A stretch of 64,000 nt of DNA from Komagataeibacter xylinus (GCF_009834365.1 NZ_CP041348.1:1112501-1176500); one strand, 5' to 3'; counted from the first letter of the stretch, positions 35,406-45,271 are shown. Numbers and translations: made by a program. The notes: generated from the sequence alone by a model not told the origin.

Positions 35406-37157
35406 ATGAGCGAGATTCTTGGTGTTTACTACGGAACAGGCAACACCGTGACCAAAAGTGGCTCATATACTCTGGATCCTGGTGGCCTGCTCGGCCTTCT
35501 GGCATCCGGGGAGATGACCGTCTCTTCTCCTGATGGCCAGCCCGTCGATGCGACCATCAACCTGGCCGGGCTGCTTGACCTGCCCGTAACCGCCACTGCC
35601 GCTTATACCGTCACGGCCGAAAAGAATACGGTTGTGACGGTAAGCGCCAGTGCCGTAAACGCGCTGACCACAACCACCCTCGATGCAAACGGCGGCACGA
35701 TCGCCCTGGCTGGCGGGCTGCTGAACGCCGCAAGCGGGGTAACAATCAATCTGACCAATGGCGGCACATTCAACGGGTCTGGCATTATTTCGGCCCTGGC
35801 GGGTGCCACCATCAATTTTGGCAGCGGTGGCGGCGCGCTCAACCTTGCCGGTTCCAGTACCGGCATTGCGCTGCTGTCTGGCGTATCCATCAATAATTTC
35901 GGCAGTGGTGATTCCATTATCGTGGAGAATGATGGCGTCCCCGCAACCGTTACCGGCATCAGCTATGATGGCCTGTTTGGCACGTCTACCCTCACCTTCT
36001 CCAACGGGGATACGCTGTCGCTCCAGGGGCAGTATCAGGACACCGACCCGCAGGCTGCCGGTTATGTCTCCACCGTAGCCGATGCCGATGGCACAGGCAC
36101 GGTGCTGGTCTGTTTCCTCGCCGGCTCCATGATCCGCACCCCGGATGCTGACATCGCCGTTGAAGACCTGTGTGCGGGCGACACCATCCTCACCATGGTG
36201 AATGACACGCCACAGCCCCGCGCCATCACATGGGCAGGCAGGGCGCATGCTTTGGTTCGCCCCGAACTGCCCGATGATGAAGCGGGTTACCCGGTCCGCA
36301 TTCTCAAAGATGCCATAAGCGAGGGCGTGCCTTACAAGGACATGCTGATTACGGCGGAGCACTGCCTGTATTTCGAGGGCAGGTTCGTGCCCGCCCGCAT
36401 GCTCGTCAATCACACGTCCATTTTCTATGATCGCACGATCACATCCTACGATTACTACCATATTGAAACGCAGGAACACGCGGTCATCATCGCTGATGGC
36501 ATGCTGACCGAAAGCTATCTTGATACCGGCAACCGCCGTGCCTTCCGGCAGAAAGACAATGTCGTTTTACTCAGTGGCAGCCGCAACCTGACATGGGCGG
36601 ATGCCGCCGCACCGCTTGATGTGTCGCCGGGCTTTGTCGAGCCGCTGTTCCGCCAGATCGCGGCCCGTGCCGCTGCGGCAGGGCACGAATCCTGCCCACA
36701 GGCCACGACCATGACAGACGAGGCCGACCTGCACCTGATGACGCCATCTGGCACCATCATCCATAAAATGCGCGAGGCAAACGGATTTGCCTTCTTCATG
36801 ATCCCGCCCGGGGTGGAGAGCGTACGCATCATGTCCCGGACCAGCCGCCCATCAGACACGATCGGCCCCTACATTGATGACCGCCGCCAGCTTGGCGTTC
36901 TGATCAAGGATATCAAACTGTTCGAAGGCAGCGTAGCACGCCCCATTACCACCCATCTTTCCAGTGACGCGCCCGAAGGCTGGTATGATGGCTGGTACGC
37001 GCCCGAAAATGTTCCCTGCCGCTGGACAGACGGACAGGCCAGCATACATCTCGGCGCCCGTCACCCCACGCTCATGGGGCTGCTCTGCCTCGAAATCCTT
37101 ACTGGCGGCCCCTATGTCATCAGCGCCGCTCCGCAGCCGCAGTCCCTGACAGCCTGA
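35406..37157 (+). CDS. Hint-domain protein with repetitive beta N-terminus
   Basis: The 583-residue protein has two parts. Residues 1 to about 230 are rich in Gly, Thr, Ala and Asn with a beta-helix-like pattern (TTLDANGGTIALAGGLLNAA, ATINFGSGGGALNLAGSSTG). Residues ~235-380 form a Hint domain of the Hint_2 type: VCFLAGSMIRTPDADIAVEDL, then ITWAGRA, ITAEHCLYF and EHAVIIADGMLTESYLDTGN. Hint domains of inteins and hedgehog proteins cleave themselves at a Cys such as the one in VCFLAG, but self-cleavage of this type has not been shown to my knowledge. AGGAG seven bases before the ATG at 35406 fixes the start. There is no clear signal peptide. Confidence 0.85.
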   Translation: MSEILGVYYGTGNTVTKSGSYTLDPGGLLGLLASGEMTVSSPDGQPVDATINLAGLLDLPVTATAAYTVTAEKNTVVTVSASAVNALTTTTLDANGGTIALAGGLLNAASGVTINLTNGGTFNGSGIISALAGATINFGSGGGALNLAGSSTGIALLSGVSINNFGSGDSIIVENDGVPATVTGISYDGLFGTSTLTFSNGDTLSLQGQYQDTDPQAAGYVSTVADADGTGTVLVCFLAGSMIRTPDADIAVEDLCAGDTILTMVNDTPQPRAITWAGRAHALVRPELPDDEAGYPVRILKDAISEGVPYKDMLITAEHCLYFEGRFVPARMLVNHTSIFYDRTITSYDYYHIETQEHAVIIADGMLTESYLDTGNRRAFRQKDNVVLLSGSRNLTWADAAAPLDVSPGFVEPLFRQIAARAAAAGHESCPQATTMTDEADLHLMTPSGTIIHKMREANGFAFFMIPPGVESVRIMSRTSRPSDTIGPYIDDRRQLGVLIKDIKLFEGSVARPITTHLSSDAPEGWYDGWYAPENVPCRWTDGQASIHLGARHPTLMGLLCLEILTGGPYVISAAPQPQSLTA

Positions 37158-37210
37158 GAAATCCTCCCTGCGCCCTGAGCGGGTGCAGGGACCGACAGGT
37201 CTTAAAAAGC

Positions 37211-37777
37211 ATGGATACACCCTTTACCCTCAAAGCCGGACAGATCTGGACCGGCGCGCCCCCCCGCCGCGAAATACGCGGTATTGATGAAGTGGGGGCA
37301 ACCGAGGTCTCGTTTCACAAACAGACCTTAAAGCGCCGTTTCCTGACCTATCAGACCACGACGATCACGGGATTTCGTAAATGGATCCAGCAAAGTCAGG
37401 CCGTGTCCAATGATGGGCTGAGTGCTGCCAGTATCCACGGGTTTTCCCCATCGCGTGAAATCGGGCAGCGGATTCAGCTCCTGCGCAAGGCGGCGGGGCT
37501 GAGCCAGCAGGATCTGGCAGACATGCTTGGTGTCTCCCGTGCCGCCGTTGGTTTTTGGGAAACGGGGCGCCCCAGCATGATCAGCAAACATGTGCCCCGT
37601 ATCGCGAAGATTTTTGGTATCAGCGAGGAAGTCTTTCTCAATGGGCAGAGCAGCGAAAAAACGCAGATGTCCATTACAAAAGACGAAAAAAATATCATAA
37701 ATCTCTACAGAGCCCTTTCCATAGATGACAGGCTCCAGGCCATCAAACGCATGGAAATGCTTTATAAGAAGCAATGA
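37211..37777 (+). CDS. XRE-family helix-turn-helix regulator
   Basis: The 188-residue protein has a central Cro/CI-type helix-turn-helix, REIGQRIQLLRKAAGLSQQDLADMLGVSRAAVGFWETGRPS, at about residues 77-117. The N-terminal 75 residues are unlike anything I know, and a short helical tail ends the protein. It lies 53 bases after the Hint gene on the same strand and probably controls local genes; the target is unknown. Confidence 0.85.
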   Translation: MDTPFTLKAGQIWTGAPPRREIRGIDEVGATEVSFHKQTLKRRFLTYQTTTITGFRKWIQQSQAVSNDGLSAASIHGFSPSREIGQRIQLLRKAAGLSQQDLADMLGVSRAAVGFWETGRPSMISKHVPRIAKIFGISEEVFLNGQSSEKTQMSITKDEKNIINLYRALSIDDRLQAIKRMEMLYKKQ

Positions 37778-37893
37778 TAGTCTTTAAGGGGTATTGTAAA
37801 AGGCCAGGCTGAAACATGTCTGGCCTGCCCGCACCAGAACCTGCCGCACGCTTTTTGCTGGCTGTCCGGTCATACGGTGCCAGAATAATCAAG

Positions 37894-37958
37894 AACCTGT
37901 TTGGAAAGGGGCGGCGTTCTTTGAAGCTTTTTGGAAAAAGCTTCACCAAAAACTTTTT
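37894..37958 (-). repeat. Dispersed palindromic repeat, copy 3 (partly decayed)
   Basis: Hairpin A (GAAGCTTTTTGGAAAAAGCTTC) and the outer arm CCAAAAACTTTT are intact. Only GGCGGCG of hairpin B remains recognisable. It lies between the XRE gene and the convergent porin gene. Confidence 0.8.
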
Positions 37959-38053
37959 TATTTCAAATATATTACATGATTCTATTTTTAAAAATTATGT
38001 AATATATTTACTTATTATTTATATAAATAAATTATATTTTTTCAGGTTTCAAC

Positions 38054-39361
38054 TTAAAACCCGATGACTGCATCCCCGCCAAAGGTGAACATGCCATTAT
38101 TGCGCCCGCCATTGAACGGCGTGGTGCCATTGAGCGCCCGGTCAAAGCGGATTTCAGGCCGCAGCATGAACACGCGCACATGGTGGCCAATCTGCGGGCG
38201 GTAGCTCAGTCCCAGCGTCATTTCCCCATAGGTGGTGCCGTGACTTGAGGCCTGCGGCCCCGGCACCACCTCGCCCCCCGTGCCTGCAAGGGCCTCCATG
38301 TAGGAATTGTTGCCCCGGAAGGTCGCGACCATGGCGTTGTTGTTGTCGCGATAGATCTCGCCACGATAATTGAAGGTCAGGGCGCGGTTGATGCGGTAAC
38401 TCAGGAAGCTGATGAAGCTCTCCGCATCCACGCCTGCAAACTGCCCGCGCGCGCCCATGCCACGCGTGCCTTCATCATGCAGGTAATTGAACTCCGCCGT
38501 GAGGCTCAGCCGTTTGTTGACCTGATAATAAGCGCTGACATCGTTCCAGAAACGCTGGGTGTGATCGGCTTCATAATGCCCGATGTCACGCCAGGCATTT
38601 TCCGGCCCGACCCGACTCAGTTCCACGATCCGGAGCTTGCCGTGGGCAAGATTGTTCAGGTTGAAGCCAAAATAGCCTGCGGGCGCGTTGTTGTTGTCTG
38701 AGCGGCCAAAGGATGTCTGGTTGCCGGTATCGATCCCGAATGTCACATCGACCATCGGCGTCACATGCCAGTTGAACATGGCCCCGATATGCTGGAACGG
38801 CACCGAATATTCAGATGTATAGGCCAGCGTGTAGAAAGGGCGCGAGGTGGGGTCCAGCCCCTCCACCCCCATCGGGGCCTGCAATATGCCCGCCTGCATG
38901 TCTAACCCGCCTCTGGTGACCCAGGGCAGGTGCACATCCATATGCGCCTGTGCCGGAATAAGCTGGTAACGCGCATTCCATTCCCGGTCACTCACGCCAA
39001 GCAACTGGTAGTAGCGGGCATCCGAGCCGTACATCCCTTCAAGCGTAAAACCGACCTGATAGGTATTGCGGGTGGAATCAATGGCTTTGGCGAGTGTGAA
39101 TTCCGCCTGGTTCAGTTGCACCTGATTGGCGTGGTCGGCAAAGAAATCACCAAAATTATAGCCGGGCTGGGGGCGGGCTGGGTTGGCCATGATGCCGCCC
39201 TCGATCTGGCCCGTCAGGGTCACGCCGCCGAGCCAGCGCGTGAAACCCGTGTCATGCCCCAGCCCGGAAAAGACCTTTACCTGCGCCCGCGCCTTGCCCG
39301 AAACGCCGGTAAAAAGGCAGGCGACCACCAGAAGGCCCCAAACCCGGTGGTGTGATTTCAT
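38054..39361 (-). CDS. Outer-membrane beta-barrel porin (BBP2-like)
   Basis: The 435-residue precursor starts MKSHHRVWGLLVVACLFTGV and is cut after GKARA-Q. The mature part begins with GGVTLTGQIEGGIMANP and shows alternating strands with many aromatic residues, including LPWVTRGGLDMQAGILQAPMG and FNWHVTPMVDVTFGIDTGN. These match the putative beta-barrel porin-2 family (PF07642). It ends in Phe after GGDAVIGF, the usual outer-membrane insertion signal. The substrate is unknown. A decayed copy of its 3' end lies at 34975-35245. Confidence 0.85.
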   Translation of the reverse strand: MKSHHRVWGLLVVACLFTGVSGKARAQVKVFSGLGHDTGFTRWLGGVTLTGQIEGGIMANPARPQPGYNFGDFFADHANQVQLNQAEFTLAKAIDSTRNTYQVGFTLEGMYGSDARYYQLLGVSDREWNARYQLIPAQAHMDVHLPWVTRGGLDMQAGILQAPMGVEGLDPTSRPFYTLAYTSEYSVPFQHIGAMFNWHVTPMVDVTFGIDTGNQTSFGRSDNNNAPAGYFGFNLNNLAHGKLRIVELSRVGPENAWRDIGHYEADHTQRFWNDVSAYYQVNKRLSLTAEFNYLHDEGTRGMGARGQFAGVDAESFISFLSYRINRALTFNYRGEIYRDNNNAMVATFRGNNSYMEALAGTGGEVVPGPQASSHGTTYGEMTLGLSYRPQIGHHVRVFMLRPEIRFDRALNGTTPFNGGRNNGMFTFGGDAVIGF

Positions 39362-39517
39362 GACAGGCTGTTCCCCTCCGGCATCTGCGGACAGCGCCAG
39401 GGCCTATGCGCCCGTGTCCGGCAATCATGAAATTTCTTTTATTTTATTTTTCGCCGGTCTGGAACCTAAATTGTTGAAATAATTCGATATTATAACAATA
39501 CCGTATAAGATATATCC

Positions 39518-40483
39518 TTACTTTCCCAGCCATCCTCGCCGCCAGAACCACAGAAGCGGCAGCACGACGGTGGCCGCCATCAGGGCCAGAGAATACCAGT
39601 AGCCGTATTTCCAGTTCAGTTCCGGTATATCGTGAAAGTTCATGCCATAAATACCGGCCACCAGCGTGGGCGCCACGCCAATAAAGCTGACCACGGTCAG
39701 GATCTTCATGCCGTTATTCTGCTCGATGCTGATAAAGCCCAGCGTCGCATCAAGCAGGAACTGCACCTTGTTGGCGGTCTGTGAAACAAAATCGTTGAGC
39801 GAACGGATATCACGCCCCACCGTGCCCAACCGCGCCTGCAGCCGCTCGCTCAGGTCATGGCGCTTGTTCTCGCCCAGAAAGATCGAGATCCGCTCAAGCC
39901 CCAGCAGGCTGTCGCGCACGGATGAACTCAGGTCGCCCGACCGCCCCACCCGGCGCAGCATGTTACGCAGCAGGTTGGCCGCCTGCGCCTGGCTCGGGGC
40001 CTCGGACTGAAAGACATCCTTGGACATGCCATCAAGCGACTGGCCCAGATGCTCAAGGATATCAGCCAGCCGGTCCACGATGGCCTCAAGCAGCATGATC
40101 CCCGCCTCGTTGGCGCTGAGCGGCGCATCCTGCCCCGCCACCTGCCGGGCCACCACGTCAAACGCGCTGAAGCCGGTATAGCGGATGGTCAGGATCCGGT
40201 CATGCATGAGCACGAACCCCACAGGGGAGACGAAAAAGTCATCCGGCGTCTTGCGCACCAGCGGCGTGGAGAGATAGACGGCATTCCCTTCCATGAACAG
40301 GCGCGATGAACTCTCGATCTCGTCAAGCTGGGCGCGGGTAGGAATGCGCAGGCCGGTCAGTTCGGCGGCGAGGGCTTCCTCATCCGTGGTGGGGTCAAGC
40401 AGGTCCAGCCATGCTGCGTCGGCCACATCCGCCGCCGCAGTCACGGTACGGGCCGGGGCGCCGGGGCGATGCGCTAGAAACAT
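39518..40483 (-). CDS. CorA-family divalent cation transporter
   Basis: The 321-residue protein has a large cytoplasmic N-terminal domain with the long helix of CorA (residues ~120-240) and two C-terminal membrane helices. The signature GMN appears as AGIYGMNFHDIPELNWKYGYW just after the first membrane helix. It moves Mg2+ and possibly Co2+ or Ni2+. The C-terminus RRGWLGK is basic, as usual for the family. Whether it is CorA or a ZntB-type paralogue is not decided. Confidence 0.9.
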   Translation of the reverse strand: MFLAHRPGAPARTVTAAADVADAAWLDLLDPTTDEEALAAELTGLRIPTRAQLDEIESSSRLFMEGNAVYLSTPLVRKTPDDFFVSPVGFVLMHDRILTIRYTGFSAFDVVARQVAGQDAPLSANEAGIMLLEAIVDRLADILEHLGQSLDGMSKDVFQSEAPSQAQAANLLRNMLRRVGRSGDLSSSVRDSLLGLERISIFLGENKRHDLSERLQARLGTVGRDIRSLNDFVSQTANKVQFLLDATLGFISIEQNNGMKILTVVSFIGVAPTLVAGIYGMNFHDIPELNWKYGYWYSLALMAATVVLPLLWFWRRGWLGK

Positions 40484-40535
40484 GGGCTGTCTTTCATTGG
40501 TTCGCGTCGTTGTTCATCCATCATGCCGGGGCAAA

Positions 40536-40554
40536 CATGTCAAATCGTGACATG
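40536..40554. promoter_or_regulatory. Inverted repeat between corA-like and trpB
   Basis: CATGTCA-AATCG-TGACATG is a perfect 7 bp dyad with a 5 bp spacer, in the gap between the divergent corA-like and trpB genes. It could be an operator; no regulator is known for it. Confidence 0.35.
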
Positions 40555-40680
40555 CCCCTCCGGCCCGCGGGGGGCTGGTATTTTGCCGCCATCCAGTCCA
40601 GAACCGCATGATATGCCAGCCCGGGACGGCTGCATGACGAAATCCTTGAGCCACGCACCTATTCTTGCGGAGTAGCGAAG

Positions 40681-41910
40681 TTGAGCGCAACAGACACACA
40701 GGCAGGCGCCAACAGCCTGCGCAGCGGGCCGGACGGGCGCGGCCGTTTCGGCATTTTTGGGGGCCGTTTCGTGGCCGAGACCCTGATGCCGCTCCTGCTG
40801 GAGCTGGACGCCGCCTACACGGCCGCCCAGGCCGACCCCGAATTCCACCGTGAGCTGGATTATTACCTCAAGGATTACGTCGGCCGTCCCAGCCCGCTCT
40901 GGCTTGCCCGCCGCATGACCGAGCAGCTCGGTGGTGCCAGAATCTACATGAAGCGCGAGGAGCTGAACCACACCGGCTCCCACAAGCTCAACAATGTCAT
41001 GGGCCAGATCCTGCTTGCCCGCCGCATGGGCCGCACGCGCATCGTGGCCGAGACGGGCGCGGGCCAGCACGGCGTGGCCACCGCCACCGTGTGCGCGCTG
41101 TTCGGCATGAAATGCGCCATCTACATGGGCGCTACCGATGTCGAGCGGCAGAAGCCCAACGTGTTCCGCATGCGGCTGCTTGGCGCTGAAGTGGTTCCCG
41201 TCACGGCAGGCGCCGGCACGCTCAAGGATGCCATGAACGAAGCCATGCGCGACTGGGTGACCAACGTGCATGACACCTACTTCCTGGTTGGCACCGTGGC
41301 AGGCCCCCACCCCTACCCGCAGATGGTGCGTGACTTCCAGTCCATCATCGGCGTGGAAACCAAAGAACAGATCATGGAAGCCGAAGGCCGCCTGCCTGAC
41401 GCCATCGTGGCGGCCATTGGTGGCGGGTCAAACGCCATGGGTATCTTCCACCCCTTCCTCGATGACCCCGAGGTGAAGCTGATCGGCGTCGAGGCGGCAG
41501 GCTGCGGGCTGGACAGCGGGCGCACCGCCGCCTCCATCGAGCGCGGCAGACCCGGCGTGCTGCATGGCAACCGCACCTACCTGTTGCAGGATGAGGACGG
41601 GCAGATCACCGAGGCGCATTCCATCAGCGCGGGCCTCGACTACCCCGGCGTCGGCCCCGAGCATTCCTGGCTCAGCGACATTGGGCGGGCGGAATATGTC
41701 GGGGCGACCGACCAGGAGGCGCTCGACGCCTTCCAGCTCTGCACCCGCACCGAGGGCATCATCCCCGCGCTGGAAAGTGCCCACGCCATCGCCTATGCCG
41801 CAAAGCTCGCGCCCACCATGGGCAGGGACCAGATCATCGTGATCAACATTTCCGGTCGGGGAGACAAGGACATCTTCACCGTGGCCGAACATCTGGGAGT
41901 GAAACTGTGA
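40681..41910 (+). CDS. trpB: Tryptophan synthase beta chain
   Basis: The 409-residue PLP enzyme joins indole and serine to make tryptophan. [18 protein letters not shown] opens the core, and [19 protein letters not shown] contains the Schiff-base Lys. [13 protein letters not shown] is the phosphate-binding loop. The start is TTG at 40681, preceded by GGAG; no ATG or GTG fits better. trpA overlaps its stop by four bases. Confidence 0.96.
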   Translation: MSATDTQAGANSLRSGPDGRGRFGIFGGRFVAETLMPLLLELDAAYTAAQADPEFHRELDYYLKDYVGRPSPLWLARRMTEQLGGARIYMKREELNHTGSHKLNNVMGQILLARRMGRTRIVAETGAGQHGVATATVCALFGMKCAIYMGATDVERQKPNVFRMRLLGAEVVPVTAGAGTLKDAMNEAMRDWVTNVHDTYFLVGTVAGPHPYPQMVRDFQSIIGVETKEQIMEAEGRLPDAIVAAIGGGSNAMGIFHPFLDDPEVKLIGVEAAGCGLDSGRTAASIERGRPGVLHGNRTYLLQDEDGQITEAHSISAGLDYPGVGPEHSWLSDIGRAEYVGATDQEALDAFQLCTRTEGIIPALESAHAIAYAAKLAPTMGRDQIIVINISGRGDKDIFTVAEHLGVKL

Positions 41911-42737
41911 GCCGCATCGCCCGCCGCTTCGCCACCCTGCGCGCGCAGGGCCGTGGCGCCCTCATCCCCTATGTCGAGGCCTGCGACCCCGATTACGATA
42001 CCGCGCTCGCCATCCTGCGCGGCATGCCTGCTGCCGGTGCCGACCTGATCGAGGTGGGCGTGCCCTTTTCCGACCCGTCAGCCGATGGCCCGACCATCCA
42101 GAAGGCCGCCCTGCGCGGCCTGAAGGGCGGCTCGACCATGAAGCGCGTGCTGGAAATGGTGCGGGCCTTCCGCGAAGGCGATGACGAGACGCCGATCATC
42201 CTCATGGGTTACACAAACCCTATCGAGGCCTACGGCGCCGAACGTTTCTGCACGGATGCAAAAGCCGCGGGCGTGGACGGGCTGATCGTGGTCGACATGC
42301 CACCGGAGGAAGCCGACCTGCTGGCAGGCCCGGCGGCAGCCAGCGGGCTTGACATCATCCGCCTCGTCGCCCCCACCACGCCTGACGAGCGCCTGCCTGT
42401 CGTATTCAATGGCGCGTCGGGCTTCGTGTATTATGTCAGCATTACCGGCGTGACCGGCACGCGCACCGCCAGCACCAATGAACTGGCCCAGGCCCTGCCG
42501 CGCCTGCGCAAGGCGACAGACCTGCCGATTGCCATCGGCTTTGGCATCCGTACGCCCGAACTCGCGGCCAATGCCGTAAGCGTGGCCGATGCCGCCGTGG
42601 TGGCCTCGGCCCTGCTCAACACGCTTGAGGGCTCGCTTGATGCGGATGGAAAGGCAACAGCCACAACCGTGCCTGCCGTGCTGGACCAGTTGCGGGGGCT
42701 GGCCGATGCCGTGCATGCCGTAAGCAAGACCACCTAA
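41907..42737 (+). CDS. trpA: Tryptophan synthase alpha chain
   Basis: The 276-residue TIM barrel cleaves indole-3-glycerol phosphate. [13 protein letters not shown] contains the catalytic Glu region, [21 protein letters not shown] the catalytic Asp loop, and [12 protein letters not shown] the phosphate contacts. It starts with GTG inside the trpB stop (GTGA), so it is translationally coupled. Confidence 0.96.
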   Translation: MSRIARRFATLRAQGRGALIPYVEACDPDYDTALAILRGMPAAGADLIEVGVPFSDPSADGPTIQKAALRGLKGGSTMKRVLEMVRAFREGDDETPIILMGYTNPIEAYGAERFCTDAKAAGVDGLIVVDMPPEEADLLAGPAAASGLDIIRLVAPTTPDERLPVVFNGASGFVYYVSITGVTGTRTASTNELAQALPRLRKATDLPIAIGFGIRTPELAANAVSVADAAVVASALLNTLEGSLDADGKATATTVPAVLDQLRGLADAVHAVSKTT

Positions 42738-42759
42738 AAGTAATCCATTGATAAAAAAC

Positions 42760-42840
42760 AGAAGTTTTCGGGTGTGGCCTTTTTTCAAAAAGGCAGCATT
42801 CTTCTGAAGCTTTTTGTTAAGAGTTTCACCAAAAACTTTT
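42760..42840 (-). repeat. Dispersed palindromic repeat, copy 4
   Basis: Outer arms AAGTTTTCGGG and CCAAAAACTTTT enclose hairpin B with some mismatches (GTGGCC and GGCAGC) and a weakened hairpin A (GAAGCTTTTTGTTAAGAGTTTC). It begins 22 bases after the trpA stop. Confidence 0.8.
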
Positions 42841-42960
42841 TACAGTTTGCGGGCCGTTTCACAGGTGATTTTGCGGAACGCCCCCTGCAATGACAATCTG
42901 GCCCAATCGTTCATCTGCCTGTATGGAACAGGCCTCCAGAAAGCTTAAGGGAGAGGCAAC

Positions 42961-43827
42961 ATGAGCTGGCTGACCGAATATGTGCGCCCCAAGATCCGCG
43001 GCCTGCTCAAGCGGGAAGTGCCGGACAACCTGTGGACCAACTGCGAATCATGCGAGCAGATGATCCTGACCAAGGACCTGCGCAAGGCGCTGAACGTGTG
43101 CCCGCATTGCGGCCACCACATGCGTGCCACCGTGCCCGAGCGGCTGGAATGGACGTTCGATAACGGGGAATACACCCGCATCGAACTGCCCAAGGTACCG
43201 GTTGACCCGCTCTCCTTCCGTGATCGCAAGCGCTATACCGACCGGCTGAAGGACGAGCGCGCCAAGTCCCACCTTGAGGAATCGATGGCCGTGGCCCATG
43301 GCCAGATCGGCGGCCATAATGCGGTCGTGGCCGTGATGGCGTTCGAGTTCATTGCAGGCACCATGGGGGCAGCGCTTGGCGAGGCATTCCTCGCCGCCGC
43401 CCGCCTGGCCATTTTGCAGCAGTCACCGCTGATCGTGTTCACCGCATCAGGCGGCGCACGCATGCAGGAGGGCATGATCAGCCTGATGCAGATGCCGCGC
43501 ACCACGGTGGCCGTGCAGATGCTCAAGGAAGCAGGCCTGCCCTACTTCGTGGTGCTGACCAACCCGACCACGGGTGGCGTGTCCGCCTCGTTCGCCATGC
43601 TCGGCGACGTGCAGATTGCCGAGCCCAATGCGCTGATCGGCTTCGCGGGCCAGCGCGTGATCGAGGATACGGTGCGCGAGAAGCTGCCCGAAGGCTTCCA
43701 GCGCGCGGAATACCTGCTTGAGCATGGCATGCTCGACATGGTGGTCAAGCGCGGCGACCTGCGCGAGGTGCTTGGCCGCCTGGTCGCACAGCTCAACTAC
43801 CGCCACATCGCTCCCCGCGCCGCGTAG
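42961..43827 (+). CDS. accD: Acetyl-CoA carboxylase carboxyltransferase subunit beta
   Basis: The 288-residue protein has an N-terminal zinc finger (NCESCEQM and NVCPHCGHH) and the carboxyltransferase core (FTASGGARMQEGMISLMQM, TNPTTGGVSASFAMLGDV, IGFAGQRVIEDTVREKLP). With AccA it transfers carboxyl from biotin to acetyl-CoA for fatty acid synthesis. Placement between trpA and folC is the usual alphaproteobacterial order. Confidence 0.96.
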   Translation: MSWLTEYVRPKIRGLLKREVPDNLWTNCESCEQMILTKDLRKALNVCPHCGHHMRATVPERLEWTFDNGEYTRIELPKVPVDPLSFRDRKRYTDRLKDERAKSHLEESMAVAHGQIGGHNAVVAVMAFEFIAGTMGAALGEAFLAAARLAILQQSPLIVFTASGGARMQEGMISLMQMPRTTVAVQMLKEAGLPYFVVLTNPTTGGVSASFAMLGDVQIAEPNALIGFAGQRVIEDTVREKLPEGFQRAEYLLEHGMLDMVVKRGDLREVLGRLVAQLNYRHIAPRAA

Positions 43828-43844
43828 CTGACGGAACCCCGCAC

Positions 43845-45167
43845 ATGAAAGCGCCTGCCCTCGGGCCGGAATTCGTGGGCCGCACAGGGCAGATACTGGA
43901 ACGGCTGAACCGGCTGTATCCGGCCCTGATCGACCTGTCGCTTACCCGGCTTGAAACGCTGCTTGGCCGCCTTGGCCACCCCGAGCGCCACATGCCGCCC
44001 GTCGTGCATGTGGCGGGCACCAATGGCAAGGGCAGCACCTGCGCCTTCATGCGCGCCGTGGCCGAGGCTGCGGGGTGGCGCGTGCATGTGCTCACCTCGC
44101 CCCACCTCGTGCATGTGACCGAGCGCTTCCGCATTGCGGGCCAGATCGTGAGCGAGCACGAACTCGCCGCCGTGCTTGAAGAGATCGAACAGGTCAACGC
44201 AGGCGCGCCCATTACCGTGTTCGAGGTGCTGACGGCGGCAGGCTTCATGCTCTGCGCCCGCCACCCGGCGGACCTGACCATTGTGGAAGTGGGGCTGGGT
44301 GGCCGGTTTGACGCCACCAACGTGATACAGCGCCCGGCTTCCTGCGCCATTACCGCCATCTCGATGGACCACGAGGCCTTTCTGGGCGATACGCTAGGTG
44401 CCATCGCGGGTGAGAAGGCGGGCATCATCAAGCACGGCGTGCCAGTCGCCACGGGCCGCCAGCCAGCCGAGGTGATGGACGTCCTTGTCCGCACCGCGCA
44501 GGCTCAGGCAGCCCCGCTATGGCGGCGCGACCATGAATGGTTCATTGACCCCACGGCCCAGGGCACGGGCCTGCGCTACCGCGACGTGCATGGCACGCTG
44601 GAGCTGCCCCTGCCCGGCCTGCGTGGCGCCCACCAGATCGATAATGCAGGCCTTGCCATCGCCACCCTGCGCGCGGGCGCCCTGCCCGTATCTGCCCAAG
44701 GCTGGGCAGGCATTGCGCAGGCACGCTGGCCTGCGCGCATGCAGCGCCTGTCGGGCCATCTGGCAGCCCTTCTGCCTGCACGGTGGGAGCTATGGCTTGA
44801 CGGGGGCCACAACCCCGGCGCAGGCCACGTTCTGGCGCAGGTTATGGATGAGTGGGCGGACCGGCCCACCCATCTGGTCATTGGCATGAAGCAGACCAAG
44901 GATGCCACCGGCTTCCTCGCCCCGCTGCTGCCGCGTGCCGCTTCCATTCAGGCCGTGGCGGAAGAAGGCCAGCATCTGGCCCAGCCCGTGGCCGATATCG
45001 TGGCCGCATCCGACGGTCGTGCGACTGCGGGCCCGACCCTGCATGCCGCCCTGCGCCATCTTGCGGCTGAGGCAGGCCCTGACGCCCCCCCGGCCCGCGT
45101 GATCATATGCGGCAGCCTGTACCTAGCCGGTGTTGCGCTACAGCACGATGGCTGGCAACCGGACTGA
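43845..45167 (+). CDS. folC: Folylpolyglutamate synthase/dihydrofolate synthase
   Basis: The 440-residue protein has VVHVAGTNGKGSTCAFM (P-loop), LTSPHLVHVTERFRI and TIVEVGLGGRFDATNV, all Mur-ligase-like FolC signatures. LWLDGGHNPGAGHVL opens the C-terminal domain. It adds glutamate to dihydropteroate and folates. It lies 17 bases after accD and ends 9 bases before a palindromic repeat. Confidence 0.95.
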   Translation: MKAPALGPEFVGRTGQILERLNRLYPALIDLSLTRLETLLGRLGHPERHMPPVVHVAGTNGKGSTCAFMRAVAEAAGWRVHVLTSPHLVHVTERFRIAGQIVSEHELAAVLEEIEQVNAGAPITVFEVLTAAGFMLCARHPADLTIVEVGLGGRFDATNVIQRPASCAITAISMDHEAFLGDTLGAIAGEKAGIIKHGVPVATGRQPAEVMDVLVRTAQAQAAPLWRRDHEWFIDPTAQGTGLRYRDVHGTLELPLPGLRGAHQIDNAGLAIATLRAGALPVSAQGWAGIAQARWPARMQRLSGHLAALLPARWELWLDGGHNPGAGHVLAQVMDEWADRPTHLVIGMKQTKDATGFLAPLLPRAASIQAVAEEGQHLAQPVADIVAASDGRATAGPTLHAALRHLAAEAGPDAPPARVIICGSLYLAGVALQHDGWQPD

Positions 45168-45176
45168 AAACGGATA

Positions 45177-45258
45177 AACGTTTTGGGTGAAGCTTTTCCC
45201 AAAAAGCTTCAGAAGGAACGCCGCCTTTTTGAAAAAAGGCGGCACCCGAAAACTTTTA
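45177..45258 (+). repeat. Dispersed palindromic repeat, copy 5
   Basis: A complete copy: outer arm AAACGTTTTGGG, hairpin A (GAAGCTTTTCCCAAAAAGCTTC), hairpin B (GCCGCC and GGCGGC), outer arm CCCGAAAACTTTT. It lies between the convergent folC and sugar transporter genes. Confidence 0.9.
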
Positions 45259-45271
45259 CTTTTATCCCAGC

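Noticed and set aside
40540..41310. Long minus-strand open frame across trpB
   Set aside because: It is the antisense shadow of trpB, which has full family motifs; high GC produces such frames throughout the window.
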